A stretch of DNA of 64,000 nucleotides from Cacajao melanocephalus (GCA_963573385.1 CAUYLG010026806.1:38480-102479), one strand, 5' to 3'. Shown: positions 41,641-54,277, numbered from the stretch's first letter. The notes: generated by a model from the letters alone, not told the origin. Numbers and translations: made by a program.

Positions 41641-42589
41641 ATGGGACAGCTTTCACGAGAGCTATATTTAACTGTTCTAGAATATTCTCTAGGTCTTTCA
41701 GAAAAGCAAATCCTTAAAAAACAGCAGCCCACGAATCCAAATGGCAGGTGTTTGTGAGAAGAGGTGGGTGGTCCCATTGGGAGGGCTTCCCGTGGAGCTG
41801 CTTCTCCCTGCACCCCTCATGCTCCCCACTCTGCCCCAGGCACCGGCCGACTTTCCTGTTCTTCCTCCAAATCCCAGGTCATCTGCAGGGACTGGTCTGG
41901 TTCCCGTGGTGCCACCAGAAGCTCCCATGGGGTGAGCCACAGGAAGGGAGCTCTTCTTGCCCCACCTGGGGTTGGGCCATCTTTCCTGGTGTCTCCCTTC
42001 CTGAGCTCCAGGCGTGGCTGTGACTGTCCAGGTCGCATAAGCTGCCGATTGGTTAAATAGCAGTGTTCGTGCACTGACATCTTCTTTCCAGTTAGGGTAC
42101 TGAGGCCAGGAGTCCACTACAGGTTACCTGGAGCCCCGCACCATGATGTGGGATTGGCCACTGCCGCGGCCTTCCCAGGGAGCTGGCCCCTGTGGCCTTA
42201 GACACTCTCGTGCCTTATGGCAGAGGGAGCAGCCAGCCTGCTGCCCGCTGTGCTGCCTGCACAGCATGGGGTGAGCTCCTAAAGCCAGCCACCCTTGTTC
42301 CAGCTCCCAAGCACTCTGGGGCACCAGGAATTTTGCCGGGTCAAGTTCAAACTAACAAGATGTGCAGACCTTTCCCACGTGACTCCGTCCTGCCCTCCCA
42401 GCTTCTTGCTCCTTTCCCTGTAGCTCTGGGCATGGGGCTCTGGGCACCGGCTGCTGGTGCCTTCGACATGGTCCCTGCCTCCTGCCTCACACCTTGGCCC
42501 AGGTTACTCCATCTGGCGGCATCCTTCAGGGCCACTCTGCTGTTTCTTCATTTGGTGAACTTTTGTGGTGGTATGCTAGGGAGAGGAGC
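41641..42589. other. Intron 1 unique DNA
   Basis: No exon or clear repeat; overlapping ORFs on both strands at 41,700-42,120 show no domain. Confidence 0.45.
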
Positions 42590-42830
42590 AGAGCCCAGTG
42601 GTTAGCACCAGCGATGGGCTCATCTTCCACGGATCAGGGGTGTCATGGGTGCCCTCCTTGCCTCTTTCTCATTGTGTGACCTGAGATGGGCATAGCTTGG
42701 AGCCTAGTGTTTCCATACACAGAATGGGCAGAATGATGACTGCCTTCTGGAGATTTTGTGAGGCTTGAATGAGATCACGTGGGGAAGGCGCTTGGCCACA
42801 TGGCACAGGATGAATGCACAAAAGACGATA
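42590..42830 (+). repeat. MIR, near-complete
   Basis: CCCAGTGGTTAGCACCAGC, CTCATTGTGTGACCTGAG and TTGTGAGGCTTGAATGAGAT in MIR order. Confidence 0.85.
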
Positions 42831-43029
42831 TGATTAGTGTTAGCATCTGCCTGTTCTGTGCCATGCTAGATGCTGTTGGCTCCAAGGCAAAGAGAGCAGA
42901 CATGAAAGCCACATGTGTGCTTGGGGAGACAGTTACAAAGCTGGAGCTCTAAGCTGTGGGAGGAGAGGGGCTGAAAGGAATCTGGGGTGAGGCTGGAGAG
43001 AGCCCCAGGCTGCTGGGCAGGATCTTGGA

Positions 43030-43265
43030 GATTGTGAGGAGGAGTTTGGACGGCCTGGCTCTGCAGTTGGAGAATGAGACTGCCTGGGTTAAATCCTAGT
43101 GTGGCCTTTAATAGTGGGTGGCCCCAGAGAAGCTAACCACCCTCTCTGGGCCCCAGTTTCCTCTCCTGCCAAGTGGGGATCCTGAGAGTGCCAGCCTCAG
43201 GGGGCTGAGCATGGATCAGGATTAGGAGCACACGGGGAAGTGCCCGACACACCTCAAGCACTCAC
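43030..43265 (+). repeat. MIR, near-complete
   Basis: ACTGCCTGGGTTAAATCCTAG, GCCCCAGTTTCCTCTCCTGC and a GGAAGTGCCCGACACACC end. Confidence 0.85.
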
Positions 43266-44149
43266 TGGGCTGTGCAGGTGGAGGCTTTGCCTGGGGCAGG
43301 GGCTGATCTGAGACGCTGAAGCCACAGAAGGGTAGGGCAGCCTCCTCCTCTGATCTCTTCCATGGGTAATGATCTGTCTTCCTGTCCTTCCTCCAGCCTG
43401 GGACTGTCTCTGAGGAGACCCTCCTGCTGTCCAGGATCACAGACCCTCCAGAGGTGTGTAGGACCCAGCTGGCCCCTAAGCTGTTACTTGCAGGCCCGGG
43501 ACAATGGCCAGTTTCTGGGGAAGGGGAAGGGGCAGATCCAGGTCGGGAGGTGGAGAGTGAGCCTCTGTAGCCCTGGGGAAGTTTCCTTCCTAAAGCTGGG
43601 CCCCGCCTGCCCCCCTCTGCCAACCCCAGAAGACCCAGGCATTGGAACTTGTGGTCCCTGTGCCTGCCGCTGCTGGCCAAGGCTGAGCCTGGAGCCTACA
43701 CTTGGCTGGCTCTGGGCAGAGGCGCTGCCAGCCGGAAGAGACGTTGCCAGCCCTTGCTGGCCTCGGGCACCACTCCTGATTCCCTGCAGGCAAGAGGTGG
43801 GAGCAGGTGGTGCAGGGGGATAGACCTGGTGAAGGTGGGGGCCATGGCCCCCAGACCATGCACCCAGGAAGGCCTGTGCCTGGCACACACAGTGCGCTCA
43901 CCTCACCCAGGATGCCCTGTCCCTCCTGAGGGACACAGCTATGACATATGGCAAGGTGTATTTGAGAAAGGCACCAGGCTGAGGGAAGCGTGGGCTGCTG
44001 GGCAGAGTGGAGGTGAGGGTTGGGGACACCACAGCCTCGGGTCACAGAAATGGTGGGTGACATACACCCCTGCTTATTGCTGAGTGAATTGGCTTAGACC
44101 CCTGCATTTTCTCAGGTTTCCCTCTCTAGCTTCTCCTTCCGTGAAGGTG
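43266..44149. other. Intron 1 unique DNA
   Basis: Several overlapping ORFs of 130-157 codons on both strands, none with a recognisable domain. Confidence 0.45.
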
Positions 44150-44330
44150 GAACCTGGGCTTCTTTGAAAAGACTTGGGTTTGAATCCTGACCCTCTCACA
44201 CAGGCTGTGTGACCTGGGGTGAGCTCTGCAGCCTCTCTGTGCAGTCTTTCCATCCATCCAGCAGACAATCTGAGCAGACGCTGGCACGTGCTAAGCTCTC
44301 GGTGACTTCGGCAGGTTCCTGCTAAGCTCC
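44150..44330 (+). repeat. MIR fragment
   Basis: GACTTGGGTTTGAATCCTGA then GCTGTGTGACCTGGGGTGAG. Confidence 0.75.
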
Positions 44331-45024
44331 CCTCAGCTTTATCCAAGGACACGCACAACCAGAGGCCCTGGGCTGCGTGATCACTAGACTGTGTTGATGT
44401 CTTGTAAGAAAAATCAGACCACTTGGGGTTTCCCTTGTAACAAGAAGTGGGTGTCAGCAAGCCGGGCTGGTAGGGCTCCTTGGGGGAGTCATCGCAGACC
44501 TGGGCCTGTGCAGTTCCCGCATCCCTGAGCTCAGGGAGTGCCTTTCACCTGCCATTCTGCATCCTGCCTTCTAGGCAAGAGGAAGGGAGAGCAGAGGCAG
44601 GTGCCAGCTGGGCCTGCACCTGCCTGTCAGGGACTCAGGCGTTCTCCGGGAACCCACCTGGCATGACTCCTACTGGCTGTCATTGGCTGGAACTGGGTCA
44701 CATGGCCACTCCTGGTATTTTTAGCTGGGGCCATTGTTGTTTTAAATAAAAGTGGGGTTTTCTTAGTAAGAAACAAGGGAAGGGGCTGAGGGTACAGCCC
44801 AGCCTGACTCTGATGCCTACGGGCTTTTAAAAAACTAAGCAAACTCTAGCACCCCAAAACCAGACCCGCAAATGCATCTTTTCAGCCAATGTTCTTTCAT
44901 TCGGGGCAGACTCAAGTCTCTGCATAGCTGCCTGGTCTTGCCACTGTGTAGACATAAAAGTTGGATTTAGTTGTGCCTCATGGATGAAGGTTGCATTTTT
45001 CTTACCCATTTAAAATCTGTGGAG
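44331..45024. other. Intron 1 unique DNA
   Basis: Nothing clear; 44,670-44,730 (GGAACTGGGTCACATGGCCA) hints at an old antisense LTR. Confidence 0.4.
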
Positions 45025-46157
<1,133 letters not shown>

Positions 46158-46735
46158 GACTGGGTCAGGCTGTGGGGATGAGCCTGTGGGGCTGAAATGC
46201 AAGGTATTACTGTGCAGCTGTGGGGACCCGTCAGGCTGGGATGCAAGGTATTACTCGGCAGCTGTGGGAACCCATTGGGCTGGGATGTGAGGTATTACTC
46301 TGCAGCCAGGGGGACCCATTTGACTGTGGTGCGAAGTATTACTCTACAGCTGTGAGGACGTGTTGGGCTGAGCTGCAAGGTATTGCTCTGCAGCTGTGGG
46401 GATCCATTGGGCTGAGATGCAAGGTATTACTCTGCAACCCTTGGGACCCATTGGGCTGGGATGCAAGGTATTACTTTGCAGCTGTGGGGACCCATTGGGC
46501 TGGAATGCGAGGTATTACTCTACAGCCATGGGGACCCATTGGACTGGGACTCGAGGTATTACTCTACAGCTCTGGGGACCCATTGGGCTAGGATGCAAGG
46601 TGTTACTCTGCAGCCACAGGGACTCATTGAGCTGGAATGTGAGGTATTACTCTGTAGTTCTGGGGACTCGCCAGGCTAGGACGCAGGGCCCTGTTGGGCT
46701 GGGATGCATGGTACTACTCTGCAGCTGTGGGGAGT
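46158..46735 (+). repeat. 44-bp minisatellite, ~12 units
   Basis: AGGTATTACTCTGCAGCTGT-type units start at 46202, 46246, 46290, 46334, 46378, 46422, 46466, 46510, 46554, 46598 and 46642, an exact 44-bp period with substitutions but no indels. One shortened unit and a last copy at ~46,709 follow. The ORFs over it cycle through all three frames and are artefacts. Confidence 0.97.
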
Positions 46736-46944
46736 AAGGGAACTTCCTTTATTTTTCTTCCTCCTTGTAAGAGTGTCTGATCCACTTTTTCACCCTCAGT
46801 CAAATGCTTGGCATTTAGAGGATTGTGTTCTCTCTTGGCCCTGAGCTGCTTCTTGGGGTTTAAACAAACCAGCAGCCCAGGCAAGCTGGGTGATGAATAC
46901 TTCTTGGCATTTGGGGTCAGACTAGCCTCTGGGACAAGTGTTAT

Positions 46945-47075
46945 GGAAAGAGTCCTAGGCCCTGGGGTTGGATGAGCCCAAACAGAAGTACAGCACTGTC
47001 CATTTCTCCTGGTGTGGCTCAGTGCCTCTGCCTCAGCTTCCTCATCTGTGACCCAGGAGTGCACACACCCACAGG
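46945..47075 (+). repeat. MIR fragment
   Basis: CCTGGGGTTGGATGAGCCC then CTCAGCTTCCTCATCTGTGA. Confidence 0.75.
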
Positions 47076-47299
47076 TGACAGCAGAAGCATCTAACACCTA
47101 GCACAGGCACAGGTGCAGCTGCCGCCCCACCTGCTGTGCCCAGCATCAACCTTTAGTTGGTGGTGACAGGAGGGAGGGTCCCCTGCAGCCACTGACTAAA
47201 GGAAGGTCCAGAAACATGATGTGGGACTGCCTTTTGGAAAGGTGCATACGTTCTGGAGCCTACTGAGGCTGTGGACAAGTGATTTGTCATCTCTCTCTC

Positions 47300-47489
47300 T
47301 TTTTTTTTTGAGACAGAGTCTCACTCTGTCACCCAGGGTGGAGTGCAGTGGCACAATCTCGGCCCTCTGCAACCTCCACCTCCTGGGTTCAAATGATTCT
47401 CGTGCCTTAGCCTCTCAAATAGCTGGGATTACAGGCATGCACCACCACACTCAGCTAACTTTTTGTATTTTTAATAGAGGTGGGGTTTC
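47300..47489 (-). mobile_element. Alu, antisense, left piece of an interrupted copy
   Basis: TTTTGAGACAGAGTCTCACTC through GAGGTGGGGTTTC, where ordinary Alu sequence stops. Confidence 0.95.
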
Positions 47490-47670
47490 TATCAAAAATA
47501 GGCCCATGAGGCCCTGCAGAGGCATCAGGGCAGAGCTGGAAGTGGTGCCATGGAGTCCAGCGTTGGAGTCCCGGCTCCTCCCTTTAGCTATGTGCCCTAG
47601 GCATGAGGGAGCCCCAGGCTCCCGAGCTGTGAAATTGGAGGGCCAGGCCCCTGCCCCTCACAGAGGGCTG
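47490..47670 (+). repeat. Templated insert in the Alu: 11-bp filler plus ~170-bp copy of 49749-49919
   Basis: After the filler TATCAAAAATA, 47501-47670 aligns end to end with 49749-49919 (roughly 20 differences by hand alignment). The insert replaces ~20 bp of Alu and rejoins at a GGCTG shared by both sequences. Confidence 0.92.
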
Positions 47671-47755
47671 GTCTTGAGCTCCTGGCCTCATGTGATCCAC
47701 CTGCCTTGACCTCCCAAAGTGCTGGGATTATAGGCATGAGCCACTGTGCTTGGCC
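47671..47755 (-). mobile_element. Alu, antisense, right piece of the interrupted copy
   Basis: GTCTTGAGCTCCTGGCCTCA to CTTGGCC, the rest of the same Alu. Confidence 0.95.
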
Positions 47756-48189
47756 ATGATTCACTTATTTTGTGCCTCCATGTCATGAAGGTCAAAGTGA
47801 GCACATACTTGGGAAGAGCTTAGGAAGAGCCTGGTATATGGCTCATACACAGGGAGTACCTTCTCTCATAATCAGGGGCAGGCTGGGTCTAGAAGGCCCT
47901 TTGAGGACAAACTTCTCATCTTCCAGGTAGCCCTATTCTGAGAAATCCTGGTGTATTCATCAGGCAACATCTATGAGTGCCTGCACTGTACCAGCCCCAG
48001 CTGGGAAACAGAAATGAGTAATCACAGGTTGTAGTTCTGTCCTCAAAGAGCCCACAGACCAGAGCAGGAGGTGACAAGTACCCAGCTAATGATGGCCGAG
48101 AAGGCCAAGGGCTAGAAGTGAGTTGGGTGATCTACCCCTGGACACTTTGTTGTTGGGAGAAGAGGGAAGGATGTGTAGATGTGTAGTAG
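47756..48189. other. Intron 1, mostly unique DNA
   Basis: 47,955-48,110 resembles the same unnamed ancient repeat type as 16,425-16,760. Otherwise nothing. Confidence 0.35.
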
Positions 48190-48545
48190 TAGTCAGCACA
48201 GGCTAACTACTGCAACAAACTGGCTCTCACTTCTCAGTGGCTTTACACAATACAAATTTATTTGGCTTTCACATTAATGTAGGTCAGAGTTAAGGCTCTG
48301 CTCCACTTGGTCATTCAGGGCCCCAGGCTCCTTTCATCTGTGGCCCTGCCCTCCTTTAGGGCCTTGACATTCTTTCATTCAACTAGCCAATAGAAAAAGA
48401 CAGCCTGTGGGCAGATGTGGGACATTTCTCATGCCTCAAGCCTGGAAAAGGAGTGTATTATTTCTGCCACATTCCATTGGTCAGCACTTGGTCACATGAT
48501 CCTACCTAAGTGCAAAGGAGTCTGGGAAATGTAGTTTAGCTCTGT
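48190..48545 (-). mobile_element. MLT1-type MaLR LTR fragment, antisense
   Basis: GGCTAACTACTGCAACAAAC, CCACATTCCATTGGTCAGCA and TCTGGGAAATGTAGTTT are antisense MLT1 landmarks. Confidence 0.65.
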
Positions 48546-48724
48546 GCCCCAGAGGAAATTGCACCAGGTTTATGAGGTTTGGTGAATACCAACAGGTTCT
48601 GTCACAGGAGGCTTCTAGGAGACCATAAGGTTGACTTGGGTTGTCAAAAATGAATGGGAAGTGAGGCTGGGAGACACATAAGTGCTCCAGGCAGGGGGTC
48701 AGCTTGGGCAAAGCAAGGACTGAG

Positions 48725-49085
48725 AATGTCTTATTTTGGGCTGCTATAATAAGATGTCACAGTCTGGGGAGCTCAGAAACACAGCATTTGATTTCTCATG
48801 GTTCTGAAGGCTGGAAATCTGGGATCAGGGCAGCAGCTTAGCTGGGTTCTGGTGAGGGCTTTCTTTTGGTTGCAGATGGCCCGCTTCTCCTGTGTCCTCA
48901 AATGGTGGAGAGACAGTGAGCTGGCTCTCTGGGGCTTGTCCTTATAAGGGCACTAATCCCAATCATGAGGGCTTCACCCCCAGGACCTAATGCCTCCTAC
49001 GGGCCCCACCTAATACTGTCACATTGGGATTAAGGTTTCAACATATGGATTTTGGGGGCCACATTGGGTTTGTTGCAGAGCATGG
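48725..49085 (-). mobile_element. MLT1-type MaLR LTR, antisense
   Basis: TTGGGCTGCTATAATAAGATG, TGTCCTTATAAGGGCACTAA and AAGGTTTCAACATATGGATT in order. Confidence 0.8.
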
Positions 49086-49279
49086 AGTACATTTTGGGAA
49101 GGATAGGATACCCAGGCAGTGGGGCAGGTGGAAGGGTGAGCAAGGAGGTGCTGGGACATCTCCCCTCCTCCCCTCCCATCCTCTTCATGCGGCCCCATGT
49201 CCTGAATGTTGCTGGGTCAGGGACTGCCTGGAGTAGGGCCTGCCTCGGACCTTATTACTTAATTTGCTCCTCCCCACTA

Positions 49280-49420
49280 TCCTTTTGGGGTTGGTGGTTA
49301 ACTGAGGCTCAGAAAGAAGAAGTAATTTTCCTGTAGCTCACTCAGCCAAAAAGTAGAGAGCCAGGATTGAATCCATCGTGGCTGACTCTAAGGCCAGTGC
49401 TATTTCCCGGGGGGTGACAG
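49280..49420 (-). repeat. MIR fragment
   Basis: GTTAACTGAGGCTCAGAAAG then GCCAGGATTGAATCCATCG. Confidence 0.75.
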
Positions 49421-49748
49421 CAGACACTCAGAATCGTGTCTCTTGTCAGTGAGGCTGAGAGGGATAGGGAGAAGGGATCCAGGGTGGGGAAGGCTCCAGG
49501 GGGAGGAAGAGCCATGTCCCTGGATGCCAGGCGAGGGGGACATGGATCCGAGGTGTGGCTTTCAGGGAAGTACTTGCTGGGCGTGGGCCTTGCAGGCCCC
49601 ACCCGGGGCTGAGTCCCTGTCTTGCTGCTAAACCTCAGGGTCATTGGGGTGCTTGGCTTTAGTGACTGACAGCCTGGGCCCTGTCACAGCACCAGTGGCT
49701 CTCACAAACATGTGGGCAGCACGGAATAGGGGAGGGGAGAGGCCGTCT

Positions 49749-49919
49749 GGCCCCATGAGGGCCTGCGCAGGCATCAGGTCGGAGCTGGAGGCGGTGCCAT
49801 GAGGTACGGAGTTGGAGTACTGGCTCCTCCCTTTAGCTGTGTGCCCTGGGCATGAGGCAGCCCCAGGCTCCTGAGCTGTGAAATTGGAGGGCCGGGTCCC
49901 TACTTCTCACAGAGGGCTG
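49749..49919 (+). repeat. Source-like copy of the segment inserted in the 47.5-kb Alu
   Basis: Unique-looking flanks on both sides and no abrupt junctions make this the probable donor. Part of it is MIR-like (TTTAGCTGTGTGCCCTGGGC). Confidence 0.85.
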
Positions 49920-49964
49920 CAGGAGACACTGGAGCCCGTCCACCTGGCCCTGACCCCCATCTTC

Positions 49965-50332
49965 ATCAGCTCACGCTGCCCTCACAAAATACCATAGATG
50001 GGGCTGCCTGGATGATAGACATTGACTTCTCACAGGGTGGAGGCCGGAAGCCTGAAAGCAGGGTGCTGACAGGGTCGGGTCCTGGAAGGCTGCTTCCCGG
50101 CTGTCCACAGGGCCCTCCTGCTGTGTCCTCGAGTAGCAGAGAGTGGAGAGGAGAGGTTGTCCCCTTCCTCTTCTAGGCAGGCCCTCAGCCCACCACAGGG
50201 CCCCACTATAATGACCTCATCTAAACCTGATCACCCCCAAAGGCCCCACCTCCAAGTACCATCCTTTTAGGGGTTAGGACTTCAACATGTGAACTTTCGG
50301 GGGATGCAAACCTTCATTCCACAGCATACCCT
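49965..50332 (-). mobile_element. MLT1-type MaLR LTR, antisense
   Basis: GCTCACGCTGCCCTCACAAA, then AATGACCTCATCTAAACCTG and GGACTTCAACATGTGAACTT. Confidence 0.75.
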
Positions 50333-50999
50333 GTATAGTTGGCTGTTGGAAACAAGCTTGGGGTTCTGGTCGCCCTGGCACACTGCAGGGGCTTAGAGCC
50401 AGAAGGAAGGGAAGGGCTTAGGCAGAAGGGAGCAACACCAGGCCAGGACAGTGGGGCAGGGGTGGGGCTGCCACCGTCAGCTCTGGCTCCAGGAGGAGGG
50501 GCCCCAAAGCTGGCCTTGGAGGTGCCCAGGAACAGGTGGGATGCTGGCTCAGCAGGATCATGGGATGAGAACTTTCCTCTCTGCAGGGGTTGGGAGGGGC
50601 CGGTATCAAAGAACACTCCGAGAGGCCCCACCCCACTCCTGGCTGCAGCAGAAGAGGGCCTGTCCTCTCTTTGGTGGCATTTTTGCAAACAGCAAATAGG
50701 CGTAACCCACTGTCCCAAATGTGTAGAGCTGACATTTTGCTCACATTTTCTTTCTCTTTCCAGTCTGTTTGCCAGTTGCAAAGCCCTGGCAAGCCCTTGA
50801 ACCTCTCCTAACCCTGCCATCCCTGTCTGTAAAATGGGCCAGTGGTGTTTCACCAGTCACACTGTCAGGGATGCTAAGTGAGGTGATACCTGCCAAGGGG
50901 ATGGGTGGGCTGCATGCGTCCCCCTGCCCACCAGCTCCCATCCGGTGCCGCTAAGCTGCCCCTTGCAATGCCTGACATAGGCCTGGTGAGGTTTTTCAT
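50333..50999. other. Intron 1 unique DNA with one MIR
   Basis: Overlapping ORFs of 120-180 codons on both strands show no domain. A MIR fragment lies at ~50,760-50,900. Confidence 0.45.
50760..50900 (+). repeat. MIR fragment
   Basis: ATCCCTGTCTGTAAAATGGG with a diverged flank. Confidence 0.55.
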
Positions 51000-51004
51000 T
51001 GTTT

Positions 51005-51285
51005 CATTTTTGCAGCAGCTTTATTGAGATGTAGTTCACATAGCATACAATCCCCTAATTTAAAGTCTGCTACCCAATGGTTTAGAGCATTTTCACAGAT
51101 ACGTGCAGCCATCTCCACCGTTGATTTTAGAACCTTTCCTTCACCTGAAAAAGAAACCCTGTAGCCACCACCCCTACCCCTCCATTACCCCCAGGCCTAC
51201 GCAACCACACACCTACTTTCTGTCTCTATCACACAAGGTTTTGCACTCAGTTCTCCTGGGCATTCATTTGTCAACTAAGGGGGCA
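51005..51285. mobile_element. L1M 3'-end-like fragment
   Basis: TTTATTGAGATGTAGTTCAC, CAATGGTTTAGAGCATTTTC and CTACTTTCTGTCTCTATCAC match L1ME-type 3' sequence in order. Confidence 0.7.
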
Positions 51286-51524
51286 ATTAGCTCCCCAGAT
51301 CCAAGGACTGAGGACTTGCTTGCCTCTTGTTCTCCCTGCCCAAGGTAGGTGGGTTGAGCCTGTGGTTGTTCATGTATTTGTTCCTCCTGCCTTCTAGTCC
51401 TTCCCCACTGACTGGCTGCTCCCCACCATGCACCCACCCTCTCCCGCCTGGTTCAGTGCCTTCTGCACTGTGATGCTGGGGAAGATCCAGTCAGGGAGGA
51501 ATTCACACAGGTGCCCCGCGGCTT
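51286..51524. other. Intron 1 unique DNA
   Basis: Nothing recognised. Confidence 0.45.
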
Positions 51525-51530
51525 GGGACC

Positions 51531-52004
51531 TGTTGGAAATAGATGCTTGGTGCTGCAAAGAAAAATTAGCACCGAGACAAAGGATCTTTCAGCAATGCAA
51601 TTTTTACTTCCTGGACTGCAGGAAGACTCGCTAGCTGTCTTGCCACAAGAGTACAACAAACAAAGGAAAGCAGACACATTTATCCCTTACGCATCTGGGG
51701 TCGTCCTTACTGCTGTGTCTGATCTCAGTTGGCTGGAGCCACGCCTCACAATCTAAACTAACACCTGATTGGCTAACAACTTAAAACTTTTCTAAACAGG
51801 TAAAAGCAATGGAGAACTGGGACATGCCTGTGAGCACGTCCAGCACAGACATCTTGGTTAAAATACAAGGACACAGAATGTACTATGTGCCTGTAAGCAT
51901 GGCATGTCTAATAGCTACATAGGATAGGGCTTCACAAAGTTATTAGCACACTTATTCTTTAACAAGAAAGGAAACTTTAAAAAGCAACTTTTCTATTTCC
52001 CACA
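51531..52004 (-). mobile_element. Solo ERV LTR, antisense, ~474 bp
   Basis: On the minus strand it runs TGGGAAATAG to TTTCCAACA (TG...CA ends). The minus strand holds a CCAAT box (GATTGGCTAA on plus) and a TATA-like GATAAATG downstream of it. GGGACC (51525-51530) and GGATCC (52005-52010) look like a diverged target-site duplication. No viral gene sequence is present. ERV1-class by overall look; exact family not assigned. Confidence 0.8.
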
Positions 52005-52010
52005 GGATCC

Positions 52011-52819
52011 CTTCTGCCTGTGGCCCTTCCCAGCCCGCACACCCTGGGATGTAGGTGACCCCCAAACATTGCACTCCTCAAGCTTCTTCCCACGCGGCTC
52101 CTCTCTCTGGAGAGGAAACAGGACTGGAGATCCAGCTCTTCACCCCAGGCCTGCTGAAGACAGGGAGATTCCCCCATGGGATCTGTGTCGGGACAGGCTG
52201 GGGTGACGCTGCCCCATATCCACATCCCTCTGCTCCCCACTCCCCTGGGGGCAGCCTCAGGTGGGAGCCCATTGCCATGGGAATTGTGTATTAGAGTCTA
52301 TTCTGAGACCATCTTGTACGGTGATTTTTAATATGGCCTGGTGTTAGCTGTCGGGTTTTCGACATTTGCCCAAGTGAATGGATTTTGACTGATCAGAAGG
52401 TTTAGGCTGATTTTGTCTTCAGATGTGGCATTGCCCAGAACATTGTCTGAGCAATTAATTACAAGTGACAGGGGCCCCAGCGTAGCCTCTTAAAGGCTGG
52501 AGTTAGCCTGCCATGACGAAGTGTGGAAGGGAGGTGACTAGACACAGTCCCAGGAAGGAATGGTTGTGCCAGCCCCAAGGCCCTCCCCTGGCCCTGCTCC
52601 TGCCTCTGGGCAGCTGGGTGAAGTCAGATGGGTGGTATGTGTCCTCTCCTACAGAGGAGGAACCCAGAAAGCCACCTTCAAGCTGCAGGGAGTTTAGTGA
52701 GGGATTGGGTGAGGGACCTAGTCTCGAGCCTTGGCGACCACCTGCCGTGAGTGGCTGTCGGGGTCAGCCCCACCTGCCCGGCCTGAGGAAGGATCTCACC
52801 CCTGCCCTTGCTCTCCTAG
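52011..52819. other. Intron 1 unique DNA
   Basis: No exon or repeat. 52,270-52,480 is AT-richer with no repeat resemblance. Confidence 0.45.
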
Positions 52820-52980
52820 CCTCAACCATGGCTTCATCACATTCATCAGAGCAGGAACTGTGTGTTAATATTTTAACATCTACTTCCTCATTGGACTGCA
52901 GGTCCCATGAGAATGGGTGGGGGCCAGTGGTGCTGCTGCCATGCTCAAGGGAGCCTTGAATAAATACTTTTGAATAGAAG
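52820..52980 (+). repeat. L2 3'-end fragment
   Basis: TCATTGGACTGCAGGTCCCA then TTGAATAAATACTTTTGAAT. Confidence 0.65.
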
Positions 52981-52984
52981 AATT

Positions 52985-53292
52985 GGCCAGGTAAGGTGGC
53001 TTACGCCTGTAATCCCAGCACTTTGGGAGGCTGAGGCAGGCAGATCACTTGAGGTCAGGAGTTCGAGACCAGTCTGGCCAACATGGTGAAACCTGTTTCT
53101 ACTGAAAATACAAAAAAATTAGCCTGGTGTAGTGACACATGCCTATAATCCCAGCTACTTGGAAGGCTGAGGCAGGATAATAGGATAATCGCTTATCACT
53201 TAAACACAGGAAGGCAGAGGTTGCATGAGCTGAGATTGTGCTACTGCACTCTAGCCTAAGCAACGGAGAAAGACCCCATCTAAAAAAAAAAA
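52985..53292 (+). mobile_element. Alu, sense, first of a head-to-tail pair
   Basis: GGCCAGGTAAGGTGGCTTAC to a ~12-base A tail that abuts the next Alu. Confidence 0.95.
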
Positions 53293-53294
53293 TG

Positions 53295-53606
53295 GGCCAG
53301 GCGAGGTGGCTCATGCCGGTAATCCCAGCACTTTGGGAGGCCAACTTGGGTGGATCACAAGGTCAGGAGTTTGAGATCAGCCTGACCAATATGGTGAAAC
53401 CCCATCTGTACTAAAAATACAGAACTTAGCCAGGCGTGGTAGTGCGCACCTAAAGTCCCAGGCACTCAGGAGGCTAAGGCAGGAAAATTGCTTGAACTCG
53501 GGAGGTAGAGGTTGCAGTGAGTTGAGATTTGAGATTAGCCACTGCACTGCATCCTGGGCAACAGGAGCAAAACTCCGTCTCAAAAAAAAAAAAAAAAAAA
53601 AAAAAA
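53295..53606 (+). mobile_element. Alu, sense, second of the pair
   Basis: GGCCAGGCGAGGTGGCTCAT to a 25-base A tail. It appears to have inserted into the tail of the first Alu. Confidence 0.95.
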
Positions 53607-54277
53607 TGAAGGTCAGCAAGTGGCCTTGGGCATGGGCTCAATGCTCTCCACACAGGGACTAATCCTCCTGCCTCTTGCTGGTGGGAGCTCATGGCTTAGG
53701 CGCCTCTCACCTCCTCCAGGCAGGTTTGGGTTCCTTCCACTGCGAGCACAGCATAAAGAAGTGAGGATGTTGGCCCAAGGGTTTCAGAATGGTGTCCTCT
53801 AGAAGGGAGCATCAGTGAGTGATGGGGGCTGAGTCAGGCAAGAGAGGGGGGTGTGAAGGGTAGAGAGCCCTGCTGCCACAGAAGCCCTGCCCTTCAGATC
53901 AGGCAGCCTGGAGCCCGGGCCTCCTCTGCATGTGGGCTTCTAGGAGCAGGAGGGCCGGTGACACCGGACGGTCCTGTGGTTGCTATTGTGGTTCCGCTTC
54001 CTTCTGGTTACTGATATTGTTATCAGAATAGAGATGGTTCCAGGAAGGAGTGAGGGAAGGAAGCCCATGGGAGGAGTAGGATGTAGAACAGAGTGGGGCT
54101 GTCCGCATGGCTCGGAGGTGGCAACAGTGGAGGAGATGCAGCTGCAGGTGCATGTCCCAGGCCAGCTTGGGGCCCTGTCCCTGCGGTGTGATGATAATGT
54201 CTCCGGGTTGGTTATCAAATCCTGGAGCTGTAGAAGATGTTGGTAGGGAGGCAGACCACCCACTTCTGACCTACCAC
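53607..54277. other. Intron 1 unique DNA
   Basis: Nothing recognised. Confidence 0.45.

Noticed and set aside
43222..44083. Cluster of 128-157-codon ORFs on both strands
   Set aside because: Mutually overlapping, no domain, no conserved splice sites; compatible with chance in GC-rich intronic DNA.
46220..46737. Cys- and Tyr-rich repeat proteins over the 44-bp array
   Set aside because: Frame-rotating readings of a minisatellite.
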